Assembly (NCBI RefSeq): GCF_002262875.1
Contig: NZ_NKYE01000013.1
Span: 124,001 to 188,000 of the forward strand
Direction: 5' to 3'
Source of the DNA: Amycolatopsis antarctica
GTDB lineage: Bacteria > Actinomycetota > Actinomycetes > Mycobacteriales > Pseudonocardiaceae
Length of the DNA: 64,000 bases
In this document: positions 1 through 7,272 of the stretch, piece by piece
Layout of the letters: each line of letters begins with the position of its first letter
How positions within the stretch are numbered: position 1 is the first letter of the stretch
Made by a program: the position numbers and the translations under genes
The notes under the pieces: model-generated
The model's input: only the letters and a program-made list of their open reading frames with translations
The model's database searches: none
Told to the model about the DNA's origin: nothing

Positions 1-1275
1 GCCGATCTCCATCAGGGTGCGCAGGCCGGACAGCATGGCCACCAGATCGGCTCGGTCGGAGAAGTAGTCCGGGTCGAGTTCGGGCCGCCACATCGGGTGC
101 TCCGAACGCAGCCGCAGCCTGCCCCGGCTGGCGACGTCGACCAGCGTGGCCGCTGAGGTGAACCCGGAGACGGTCGGCTCGCGCAGGCCGTTGTCGTAGA
201 ACAGCGTCGGCGCGATGTGGAACTGCATGTCCGGTCCGGCGAGGCCATCTACTGTGGACAGAAACCCGCCACCCTCGCCGATGTTGGAGCTGAGCGGGCC
301 CCGCTTGGTGAGCTGCCAGCGGAGGAGTCCGGCCGGGGTCGCCGCGTCGACCACGTCGGTGGTGCCCTTTGTGGACCAGACGATCGGCGCGGCAGGGTGG
401 TCGTGCAGGTTGGCACCGACGCCAGGCAGGCCGGCGACCACCTCGATGCCGTGTTCGCGCAGGTGCTCGGCCGGTCCGATGCCGGAGAGCATCAGCAGTT
501 GCGGGGAGTTGATCGCGCCGCCGCACAGCAGCACCTCCCCGTCCGCGTACACGGTGTGCGCACCATCGGCGTCCACATAGGACACTCCGGTGGCGCGGAC
601 ACCGGTGAGCACGACGCCGGTGGCGTGGGCGCCGGTGCGTACCGTCAGGTTCGGCCGTTCCATCGCCGGGCGCAGGTAGCCGTCGGCGGCCGACCAGCGG
701 CGGCCCTTGCGGCAGGTCACCTGGTAGACGCCCGCGCCCTCCTGTGTCTCACCGTTGAAGTCCTCGTTGCGCTTCATTCCCCAGGACACCGCGGAGTCCA
801 CCCAGGCCGTGGTGAGTTCGTGGGTGAACCGGCGGTCCTCGACGTGCAGCGGGCCGTCGGTGCCGTGCAGCGGTCCGCCGAGGCGGGTGTTGCCCTCGGC
901 CCGGACGAAGTACGGCAGCACGTCCTGGTGCCCCCAGCCCTCGGCGCCGTGCGCGTCGCGCCACCCGTCGTAGTCGGCGCGGTTTCCGCGGATGTAGATC
1001 ATCGCGTTCATCGAGGAACAGCCGCCGAGCATCTTCCCGCGCGGCCAGTACGCCGACTTGCCGAGATGCTTCTGCGGAGTCGTCTCGTAGTTCCAGTCCC
1101 ACTTCGTCTTGAACAGTGACGCGAACGCCGCCGGGATCCGCACCTCGTCCGCCGTGTCCTCGCCGCCGGCCTCGAGTAGCAGTACCCGCGCCGAGGGGTC
1201 CTCGCTCAGCCGGGCGGCGAGCACACAGCCCGCACTGCCGGCGCCGACGATGACGTAGTCGAACGATTCGGCCAC
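1..1275 (-). CDS. GMC-family FAD oxidoreductase (choline dehydrogenase-like), 3' end outside the window
   Basis: The first 425 residues are in the window and the C-terminus lies beyond position 1. The start is a GTG at 1275 preceded by AAGGAGG. The protein opens with an FAD-binding Rossmann motif (VIVGAGSAGCVLA) followed by an acidic strand end (LLLEAGG). The GMC signature near residue 80 (GGCSSMNAMIYIRG) and the second one near 250 (GGAINSPQLLMLSGIGP) are both visible. Family members oxidise alcohols such as choline or glucose with FAD. The substrate cannot be read from sequence, and the catalytic His/Asn region is not in the window. It is transcribed away from the transpeptidase gene. Confidence 0.88.
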   Translation of the reverse strand, partial: MAESFDYVIVGAGSAGCVLAARLSEDPSARVLLLEAGGEDTADEVRIPAAFASLFKTKWDWNYETTPQKHLGKSAYWPRGKMLGGCSSMNAMIYIRGNRADYDGWRDAHGAEGWGHQDVLPYFVRAEGNTRLGGPLHGTDGPLHVEDRRFTHELTTAWVDSAVSWGMKRNEDFNGETQEGAGVYQVTCRKGRRWSAADGYLRPAMERPNLTVRTGAHATGVVLTGVRATGVSYVDADGAHTVYADGEVLLCGGAINSPQLLMLSGIGPAEHLREHGIEVVAGLPGVGANLHDHPAAPIVWSTKGTTDVVDAATPAGLLRWQLTKRGPLSSNIGEGGGFLSTVDGLAGPDMQFHIAPTLFYDNGLREPTVSGFTSAATLVDVASRGRLRLRSEHPMWRPELDPDYFSDRADLVAMLSGLRTLMEIG

Positions 1276-1499
1276 GATGCCTCCTTCATTGACGGGGGGT
1301 CAGTAGCGATCATGCCCCGTATCCGGGCAGGTAGGAAGGATGACCGGATAGCAGGGTGACGCTGAGCGACCGAGCCGGAGATTATTAGGCCGAATCGGCC
1401 AAATGTTGGTTAAGAAGCAACCAACCTGGTCACCGGACCGTCTACCTGTCAGCACCAAACACGAGCTCGCCGCTCCGGCGGGCAGATGGGAGGTACACG

Positions 1500-1943
1500 A
1501 TGGGAACCGTCCGGAAGATCGTCGGTATCGCTGCCACCACGGCCGCCCTCGGCACGGCGGGAGCGATCGCCGCACCGGCGGCCAGCGCCGAGATCGCACC
1601 GTGCAGCGCCGCTGCCGACGCCTGCATCCAGCTCGGTATCAACGCCGCCTGGGTGATGGACAACGGCAACACCACCTACGGCGCCGTGCCGATCACCTCC
1701 GGCAAGCCCGGTTACGAGACGCCGACCGGCACCTTCCAGGTCACGTTCAAGGACGCGGACTACTGGAGCCAGGCCTACGACGCCCCGATGCCGAACGCCG
1801 TCTTCTTCACCACCAGCGGCATCGCCTTCCACGAAGGCAGCCTGGATGTCCTGTCGCACGGCTGCATCCACCTCTCGCCGGAGGCGTCGGTCGAGTTCTT
1901 CAACGGGCTCGAGCCGGGCGACACCGTCGAGGTGGTCGCCTGA
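1500..1943 (+). CDS. Secreted L,D-transpeptidase (YkuD family), short form
   Basis: This 147-residue protein has a Sec signal peptide (about residues 1-30, cleavage near PAASA) and then a bare YkuD catalytic domain. The nucleophile motif SHGCIHLS lies near residue 118 with the conserved His just upstream (AFHEG). L,D-transpeptidases make 3-3 cross-links in peptidoglycan outside the membrane. It lacks the Ig-like and CBM domains of larger mycobacterial enzymes, so it is a minimal form. The ATG at 1500 follows GGGAGG. It is monocistronic: a strong hairpin separates it from purS. Confidence 0.87.
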   Translation: MGTVRKIVGIAATTAALGTAGAIAAPAASAEIAPCSAAADACIQLGINAAWVMDNGNTTYGAVPITSGKPGYETPTGTFQVTFKDADYWSQAYDAPMPNAVFFTTSGIAFHEGSLDVLSHGCIHLSPEASVEFFNGLEPGDTVEVVA

Positions 1944-1978
1944 CCCCGGGTGAGGAGTCTGTCGTGAGCGTCGGCCAC

Positions 1979-2019
1979 GAGCCGGGCCGAGGGGCGTCGG
2001 GGGTCCCTCGGCCCGGCTC
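1979..2019 (+). terminator. Hairpin terminator after the L,D-transpeptidase
   Basis: A perfect 15-bp inverted repeat (1979-1993 with 2005-2019) encloses an 11-nt loop, 36 nt after the transpeptidase stop. There is no long T-tract, as is common in actinobacteria. Confidence 0.8.
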
Positions 2020-2022
2020 GGT

Positions 2023-2028
2023 TATTCT
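2023..2028 (+). promoter_or_regulatory. Probable -10 element of purSQ (TATTCT)
   Basis: TATTCT directly follows the terminator and would place transcription initiation about 40 nt before the purS GTG, which has its own GGGAGA ribosome-binding site. No clear -35 is seen. Confidence 0.4.
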
Positions 2029-2073
2029 CTGGGGGTACCGCCGACCTGCACAGATGTTGGGAGAACACCTGCC

Positions 2074-2313
2074 GTGGCTCGAGTCGTCGTGGACGTCATG
2101 CCGAAGCCGGAGATCCTGGACCCGCAGGGGCAGGCGGTGGCCGGAGCGCTGCCGCGCCTCGGTTTCCACGGCGTATCCGACGTCCGTCAGGGCAAGCATT
2201 TCGAGCTGGAGGTCGACGACTCGGTCGACGACGCGACGCTCGACAAGATCGCCGAGGGCTTCCTCTCCAACCCGGTGATCGAGGACTTCGTCGTCCGGCG
2301 GGTCCAGTCGTGA
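2074..2313 (+). CDS. purS: Phosphoribosylformylglycinamidine synthase subunit PurS
   Basis: This 79-residue protein has the length and sequence of the small PurS subunit (VVVDVMPKPEILDPQGQAV, then GKHFELEV). PurS bridges PurQ and small-type PurL in the complex that converts FGAR to FGAM using glutamine and ATP. The GTG start at 2074 follows GGGAGA with a 9-nt gap. Its stop overlaps the purQ start by 4 nt (GTGA), so the two are translationally coupled. PurL is 5 kb downstream instead of adjacent. Confidence 0.95.
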   Translation: MARVVVDVMPKPEILDPQGQAVAGALPRLGFHGVSDVRQGKHFELEVDDSVDDATLDKIAEGFLSNPVIEDFVVRRVQS

Positions 2314-2984
2314 AGATCGGCGCGGTCACCTTTCCCGGCACCCTCGACGACACCGACACCGCGCGCGCCATCGAACGAGCCGGTGCCGAGGCCGTCGCCC
2401 TCTGGCACGGTGACGCCGAGCTGCACGGTGTCGACGCGGTGATCCTGCCCGGTGGCTTCTCCTACGGTGACTACCTGCGCGCCGGCGCCATCGCCCGGTT
2501 CGCCCCGGTGATGGAGTCGATCATCGAGGCTGCGCGCAAGGGCATGCCGGTTCTCGGAATCTGCAACGGTTTCCAGGTGCTCTGCGAGGCCGGGCTGTTA
2601 CCGGGTGCGCTGCTGCGCAACGAGGGTCTGCACTTCGTCTGCCGGGACCAGTGGCTGCGGGTGGAGAACAACACCACCGCGTGGAGCACCCGGTTCGAGC
2701 AGGGGGCCGAGATCATCATCCCGGTCAAGAACATGGACGGCCGCTACACCGCCGCACAGTCCACTGTGGACGAGCTGGAGGGTGAGGGGCGAGTCGTCTT
2801 CCGTTACGTCGGCGTCAACCCGAACGGATCCCTCGGCGACATCGCCGGGATCAGTGACGCCACCGGTCGCATCGTCGGCCTGATGCCGCATCCGGAGCAC
2901 GCGATCGACGCGCTCACCGGGCCGTCCGACGACGGTCTCGGCCTGTTCTACTCCGCTGTCGACACGCTGGTCGCCTCCGCCTGA
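2310..2984 (+). CDS. purQ: Phosphoribosylformylglycinamidine synthase glutaminase subunit PurQ
   Basis: This 224-residue class I glutamine amidotransferase supplies ammonia for FGAM synthesis. The nucleophile Cys is in GICNGFQVLCEAG (near residue 84) and the His-Glu pair is in MPHPEHAID near the C-terminus. The length is typical of the family. It overlaps purS by 4 nt and ends before a bidirectional terminator. Confidence 0.96.
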   Translation: MKIGAVTFPGTLDDTDTARAIERAGAEAVALWHGDAELHGVDAVILPGGFSYGDYLRAGAIARFAPVMESIIEAARKGMPVLGICNGFQVLCEAGLLPGALLRNEGLHFVCRDQWLRVENNTTAWSTRFEQGAEIIIPVKNMDGRYTAAQSTVDELEGEGRVVFRYVGVNPNGSLGDIAGISDATGRIVGLMPHPEHAIDALTGPSDDGLGLFYSAVDTLVASA

Positions 2985-3009
2985 GTTGCTCGTCCCGGTC
3001 ACGCGACAA

Positions 3010-3062
3010 CTCGTCGGCGAGTTCCCCCAGGCACCCCGCCAGAAGGGGAACTCGCCGACGAG
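3010..3062. terminator. Bidirectional terminator between purQ and the convergent small secreted gene
   Basis: A perfect 18-bp inverted repeat (3010-3027 with 3045-3062) with a 17-nt loop lies between two converging genes. Confidence 0.82.
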
Positions 3063-3113
3063 ATTTCCAGGTGCGGGCCCGCCGGGTAGCCCGCCCGGCA
3101 AACCCTCACCGGG

Positions 3114-3458
3114 TCAGCAGGACGGGATTCCCGGCGCGCTGGTCATATTGCCGGAGTACACGTAGGTGTTCTTCGGCAACGAGTAGATCCGGTACCAGTA
3201 ATTGCCCGCGCTGCTCGTCGTCCGGCACTGCACGCGAATTCCCGTGCCGGCCGATACGTGCTCGACGAGCTTTCCCTTCGACGACGCCGTCTCCCGGATG
3301 CTGGCCCCGTTCGGCCCTGCGTAGAGCAGCGTGTCGGCAGCGTGCACATCGGCAGGCTGAACGTCCGAAGTCTGCGCACCGGCCGGCGCGGACATCGTGA
3401 GCAGCGTGGCCGCCGTCGCCACACCGATACCCACTGCCGCGCCAATACTCTTCTTCAT
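3114..3458 (-). CDS. Small secreted SH3-like protein
   Basis: This 114-residue protein starts with a clear signal peptide (MKKSIGAAVGIG to AGAQ, about 28 residues). The remainder resembles a bacterial SH3 fold: GASIRETASSKGKLVEHV is typical of SH3_3 repeats, followed by a WYRIYS strand. Two cysteines near the middle and end could form a disulfide. Such domains usually bind cell-wall or peptide ligands. A longer in-frame start exists at 3608, but the ATG at 3458 has GAGGGG upstream and places the signal peptide at the N-terminus. The function is otherwise unknown. Confidence 0.72.
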   Translation of the reverse strand: MKKSIGAAVGIGVATAATLLTMSAPAGAQTSDVQPADVHAADTLLYAGPNGASIRETASSKGKLVEHVSAGTGIRVQCRTTSSAGNYWYRIYSLPKNTYVYSGNMTSAPGIPSC

Positions 3459-3615
3459 GATTACCCCTCGTCGATTTCTTTCCCCAATTCGGCCGCGCTG
3501 TTCGTGTCGCGGCCCGGATACCAATCTAACGAGCGGCGGAAAACCGGCAACGAACCTTGGTGTCGTATCGTGCATTTCGCATCGGACGAAAGTGTGCGGT
3601 CCGGACATACGAAAG

Positions 3616-5364
3616 TCACTGGCGTGCGGTGGCCGCGGTGACCAGGCGCGCGTACGGCCCGTCCGCCGCGAGCAGTTCCGCGTGGCTGCCGAGTTCGGTG
3701 ATCCGCCCGCCCTCCATCACGGCCACCCGGTCCGCCGCGGCGGCCGTGTGCAGTCGGTGCGCGATGGCGATCACGGTGCGTCCGTCGAGTACCCGGGCCA
3801 GCGTGCGCTCCAGGTCCCGTGCCGACCCGGTGTCCAGCAGGGACGTCGCCTCGTCCAGTACCAGCGTGTGCGGATCCGCCAGCACCACCCTGGCCAGGGC
3901 GAGCTGCTGCGCCATCGCGGGAGCCACCGCGACCGCACCCGAGCCGAGCACGGTGCCCAGCCCGTCCGGCAGGCCCTCGGCCCAGGAACGCGCCTCGACG
4001 GCGTCCAGCGCGGCGAGCAGTTCCGCGTCCGTCCAGTCACCACCGCCACGGCGGACCGGCAACGTCAGGTTGTCGCGCAGCGACCCGGTGAAGACGTGCT
4101 GCTCCTGGGTCAGCAACAGCACCTCGCCGCGCAGTAGGTCCTCCGGCAGCTCCGACACGGCCGCCCCGCCGATCGTCACCGAACCCGACGAGGGCGCGGC
4201 GATCCCGGCGAGCAGTCTGCCGAACGTCGACTTCCCCGCTCCGGACGGACCGACGATCGCCAGTCGCTGCCCTGCCGGTACCCGCAGGTCGACGCCGTGC
4301 AGCACCTCCCGGTCCGCGGTGTACCCGTAACGGACGCCCGTGGCCACGATCTCCCGGCCGTCCGGAGTGGACGCCGGCTGCCTGCCGGCCGCCGGAGCCC
4401 GCACGCCGAGAATCCGCCGGACGGCGATCATCGAGACCTGCAGATCCTCGATCCACCACAGCATCTCGTTCAACGGCAGCGCGAGCGCCTGCGCGTAGAG
4501 CAGCATCGTGGTGATCGTGCCCAGGTCGGTCCAGCCCTGCGTGTACGCCCAGCCGCCGAGCAGCAGCATCGTCGCCATCGGCGGGACGTAGGTCAGGTCC
4601 AGACTCGGCAGCCACCACACCTGCAGCCTGCGCAGCTCCCGTTCGCTGTGGACGGCGTCGCCGAGCCGCGCGTTGCCGGACCGGATCCGCCGCCTGGTCA
4701 GGTTCAGCGCCTCCGCCGTCCGGGCGCCCTCGACGGTCTCGTGCAGTTCCGCCTGGACGTCCGCCCAGCGCGACAGCATCCGCGTCACCACGGTTCCCGC
4801 CCGCCGCTGGTACCAGACGTTCGCCCCGATCAGGATCGGCAGCGAGGTGAGCATGCACAACGCCAGCAGCGGTGAGGTCGCCACCATGGCGACCACGATG
4901 AACACGGAGCTGATGACGCCGACGGTGATGTCCGGCGCGGCGTTGCGCACGGCGTGGTCGATCCGGTTCACGTCGGTGGTGGCGCGGCTGAGCAGGTCAC
5001 CGGTGCCCGCCGCCTCGACGGTGCCCAGCGGCAGTGCCAGCGCCTGCCCGACGAACTCCTCGCGGGTGTCGGCCAGCACCTGCTCGCCGAGCAGTCGCGC
5101 CCGATACCGTGCGGCCCGCTTCAGCGTCGCCTGCACGGCGAGCGCCCCCAGGAACACCACGGCCAGCAGGTCGATCCGGGCGGCCTGGGTTCCGGCGACG
5201 ACGGAATCCACCAGTACGCCGAGGATCTGCGGCCCGGCCAGCCCCGCCAGGGCGGACGCGCCGAACAGCACGAGCACCACCACGAAGCGCGGCCGGTGGG
5301 TCCGCCACAGGTGGCGAGCCCACTCGCGGGCGTCCCGGTTGGTGGCCAGCGGCAGCCGGATCAT
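3616..5364 (-). CDS. ABC exporter half-transporter with intact Walker A (subunit B)
   Basis: This 582-residue half-transporter has an N-terminal six-helix exporter domain (about residues 20-310) and a C-terminal nucleotide-binding domain. Walker A is canonical (VGPSGAGKST), as are Walker B (LVLDEATSLLD), the Q-loop (LTQEQHVF) and the H-loop (AHRLHT). The signature motif is not: where LSGGQ is expected, the sequence reads VAPAMAQQLALAR. It overlaps the upstream half-transporter by 4 nt (ATGA), so the pair is almost certainly a heterodimer. The substrate is unknown; drugs, lipids or peptides are all possible. The start at 5364 is fixed by the overlap. Confidence 0.9.
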   Translation of the reverse strand: MIRLPLATNRDAREWARHLWRTHRPRFVVVLVLFGASALAGLAGPQILGVLVDSVVAGTQAARIDLLAVVFLGALAVQATLKRAARYRARLLGEQVLADTREEFVGQALALPLGTVEAAGTGDLLSRATTDVNRIDHAVRNAAPDITVGVISSVFIVVAMVATSPLLALCMLTSLPILIGANVWYQRRAGTVVTRMLSRWADVQAELHETVEGARTAEALNLTRRRIRSGNARLGDAVHSERELRRLQVWWLPSLDLTYVPPMATMLLLGGWAYTQGWTDLGTITTMLLYAQALALPLNEMLWWIEDLQVSMIAVRRILGVRAPAAGRQPASTPDGREIVATGVRYGYTADREVLHGVDLRVPAGQRLAIVGPSGAGKSTFGRLLAGIAAPSSGSVTIGGAAVSELPEDLLRGEVLLLTQEQHVFTGSLRDNLTLPVRRGGGDWTDAELLAALDAVEARSWAEGLPDGLGTVLGSGAVAVAPAMAQQLALARVVLADPHTLVLDEATSLLDTGSARDLERTLARVLDGRTVIAIAHRLHTAAAADRVAVMEGGRITELGSHAELLAADGPYARLVTAATARQ

Positions 5365-6986
5365 GGCGTGACCTCCCGCCGGACGACCACGTCGTCCGCC
5401 TGCGACGTCCACAATGGACTCTGGCTGAACACGACCGTCGTGCGGCCCCGGCGGAGTTCGGCGACCCGTTCGATGATCCGCGCCTCGGTGTGCGCGTCGA
5501 CCGCGGACGTCGGCTCGTCGAGTACCAGCACGTCCGCGTCGGTGGCCAGCGCTCGGGCCAGGCTGAGCCGTTGCCGCTGCCCGCCGGAGACCTCACGCCC
5601 CCGCTCGCCGATCAGTTCGCCGACGCCGTCCGGCAGCGCGTCCACGATGTCGCCGGCGTCCGCGGCGTCGAGTGCCGCCGCGACCGTTACCCCGCTCACC
5701 CGGTCCGGGGCCACCTGCTCGCCCAGGATGCCGGAGAACCACAGGTCCTGGTTGTGCGCGTGCACCACGCGGCTGCGCAGTTCCTTCAGCCGCACGCGAT
5801 CCGCGCGCACCCCGCCCACCAGCACGTGCTCACCCGCGTCCGGCTCGGCGAAGCGGGTCAGCCGATCGGCCAGCACCTCGGCGTCCGGACCCGCGTCGAT
5901 CACGGTCAGCTTGCCGGCGACCGCGGTGATGCCGGTGGCGGAGTCGTGCAGGTCCAGCGGCCCGGGCGGCAGGTCGACCGGGCGGTCCGGTTCGGGCAGC
6001 GCGGGGCGCAGCGCCAGCACCGCGCACGGCTTCCGGGCGGCGACCAGTCCGGAGCTGATCGCGTTCGCCGCCTCGATGGCCGTGCCCACCGGCACCACCA
6101 GGAACGCCGACGCCCCGTAGAACGCGACCAGGTCCCCGACGCCGATCGCGCCGTCGAGCGCCAGCCGTGCCCCCAGCCAGGTGATCGCGATCGTCACCAG
6201 TCCGGGCAGCGCCACCTCCGCTGCGGCCAGCCAGGCCTCGCTGCGGCCGACCTCGCCGCCCGCCACGCGGACCCGCTGGCTGGCCGTGCGGAAACGGCCG
6301 AGGAAGCGCCGCTCGCCACCGATGCCGCGAAGCACCCGCAGGCCGGACACGATGTCGGCGCCCAGCGAGGTCACGTCGGTGAGCTGTTCGCGCTGCGCCG
6401 CCTTCCGGCGTTGCAGCGGGGCGAGCAGCGGGCCGACCCCCAGCACGGCCAGCGGCACCCCGAGCAGCGCGACCAGGCCCAGTAGCGGGGAGGTGGTCAG
6501 CAGCACGACGCCGACGCCGAGGAACACCAGCACCGAGCCGAACGCGCGGCCGAGTACTTCCAGCGCGTTGCCGATGTGGTTGACGTCGGCGCCGCTGATC
6601 GCCACCACGTCGCCGGTCGACGCCGCCCCCCGCAGCGTCGCCCCGAGACCGGCAGCGTGCTCGGCCACCGCCCGCTGGGTGCCCGTCGCGCCGTGGATCC
6701 ACAGCGTGTGGGCGGAGAAGCTCAACCCGCCACCGGCCCCGGCCTGCACCAGGCCGAGCAGTAGTACCAGCAGGACGGCAAGCCGGATTCCAGCCGAGTC
6801 GCCGTCCGCGATCGCCTGCACACCCTTACCGGCGACGATCGGCAGCGCCGCGCCGGGCAGCGACCAGAGTGCGCCGAACACCGCCGCGGACACCACCACC
6901 CACGGCCGGGCGCGCAGCAGCGCCGTCAGGTATCGCAGGGGGGTGAGCCGCGCGGGCGGGCGGAACGTCGGAGCGGTCACGGTCAC
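5361..6986 (-). CDS. ABC exporter half-transporter with degenerate Walker A (subunit A)
   Basis: About 541 residues: an exporter-type membrane domain and a nucleotide-binding domain. The signature (VSGGQRQRLSLARAL) and Walker B (VLVLDEPTSAVD) are canonical. The Walker A position reads VIDAGPDAEVLADRL, with no GKS/T, and the H-loop His is replaced (VVFSQSPLW). This subunit can therefore offer a signature motif but should not bind ATP normally. It is coupled to the downstream half-transporter. The frame stays open to 7178 through intergenic repeats, but homology begins only near 6986; GTG at 6986 or 6980 is the likely start, and no good ribosome-binding site was found. Confidence 0.86.
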   Translation of the reverse strand: MTVTAPTFRPPARLTPLRYLTALLRARPWVVVSAAVFGALWSLPGAALPIVAGKGVQAIADGDSAGIRLAVLLVLLLGLVQAGAGGGLSFSAHTLWIHGATGTQRAVAEHAAGLGATLRGAASTGDVVAISGADVNHIGNALEVLGRAFGSVLVFLGVGVVLLTTSPLLGLVALLGVPLAVLGVGPLLAPLQRRKAAQREQLTDVTSLGADIVSGLRVLRGIGGERRFLGRFRTASQRVRVAGGEVGRSEAWLAAAEVALPGLVTIAITWLGARLALDGAIGVGDLVAFYGASAFLVVPVGTAIEAANAISSGLVAARKPCAVLALRPALPEPDRPVDLPPGPLDLHDSATGITAVAGKLTVIDAGPDAEVLADRLTRFAEPDAGEHVLVGGVRADRVRLKELRSRVVHAHNQDLWFSGILGEQVAPDRVSGVTVAAALDAADAGDIVDALPDGVGELIGERGREVSGGQRQRLSLARALATDADVLVLDEPTSAVDAHTEARIIERVAELRRGRTTVVFSQSPLWTSQADDVVVRREVTP

Positions 6987-7260
6987 CGTCCGACGGTAGG
7001 CGCGCCCACCTCCGCCCGGCGACCGATTTTCCGCCCCCGCCCCTTGCCTCCCCGGTGCCCCTCCAGCTCCGTACTCCTCCCTGGGAGCGCAATATGTCGA
7101 CGTATTGCGGCCGGGCGGAGCGCAATATGTCGACGTATTGCGATGCCTTGTGCACGATGCTTCGCAATACGTCGACATATTGCGGGGGCTCGTGGGGGGC
7201 TGGCGGACGTGGTACCGGTGGGCGGGGTGGCGGGTTGCGTGGCGCCGATCGGGCCCCGGT
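6987..7260. other. Intergenic region between the ABC exporter and purL
   Basis: This 270-bp stretch between divergent genes holds three palindromic repeats (7088-7184) and no convincing gene. The reading frames across it encode repetitive QYVDVLR- or NMSTYC-like peptides and are by-products of the palindromes. Confidence 0.7.
7088..7184. repeat. Cluster 1 of 22-bp GTCGAC-core palindromes (three copies)
   Basis: Three copies of C-GCAATAYGTCGACRTATTGC-G lie at 7088-7109, 7121-7142 and 7163-7184. The first two are identical and the third is in the opposite orientation. Spacers are 11 bp and 20 bp, so repeat starts are 33 and 42 bp apart. The 20-bp spacer (7143-7162) is itself centred on GTGCAC. 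The same palindrome recurs at 30.2 and 57.3 kb. Confidence 0.93.
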
Positions 7261-7266
7261 TACCCT
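7261..7266 (+). promoter_or_regulatory. -10 element of a probable leaderless purL transcript
   Basis: TACCCT is separated by 6 nt from the purL GTG and no ribosome-binding site precedes the start. This spacing suggests that transcription begins at or next to the start codon. Confidence 0.55.
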
Positions 7267-7272
7267 CTCCCT

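Noticed and set aside
1980..2073. Riboswitch upstream of purS
   Set aside because: The only structure is the terminator of the preceding gene; no purine or ZTP aptamer core could be recognised in the short leader.
6987..7178. N-terminal extension of the ABC exporter subunit A
   Set aside because: The added residues are encoded by the palindromes (repeated NTSTYC-like units), not by a membrane-protein N-terminus.
7088..7184. CRISPR array
   Set aside because: The units are palindromes in alternating orientation with short spacers of 11 and 20 bp, and no cas genes are present.
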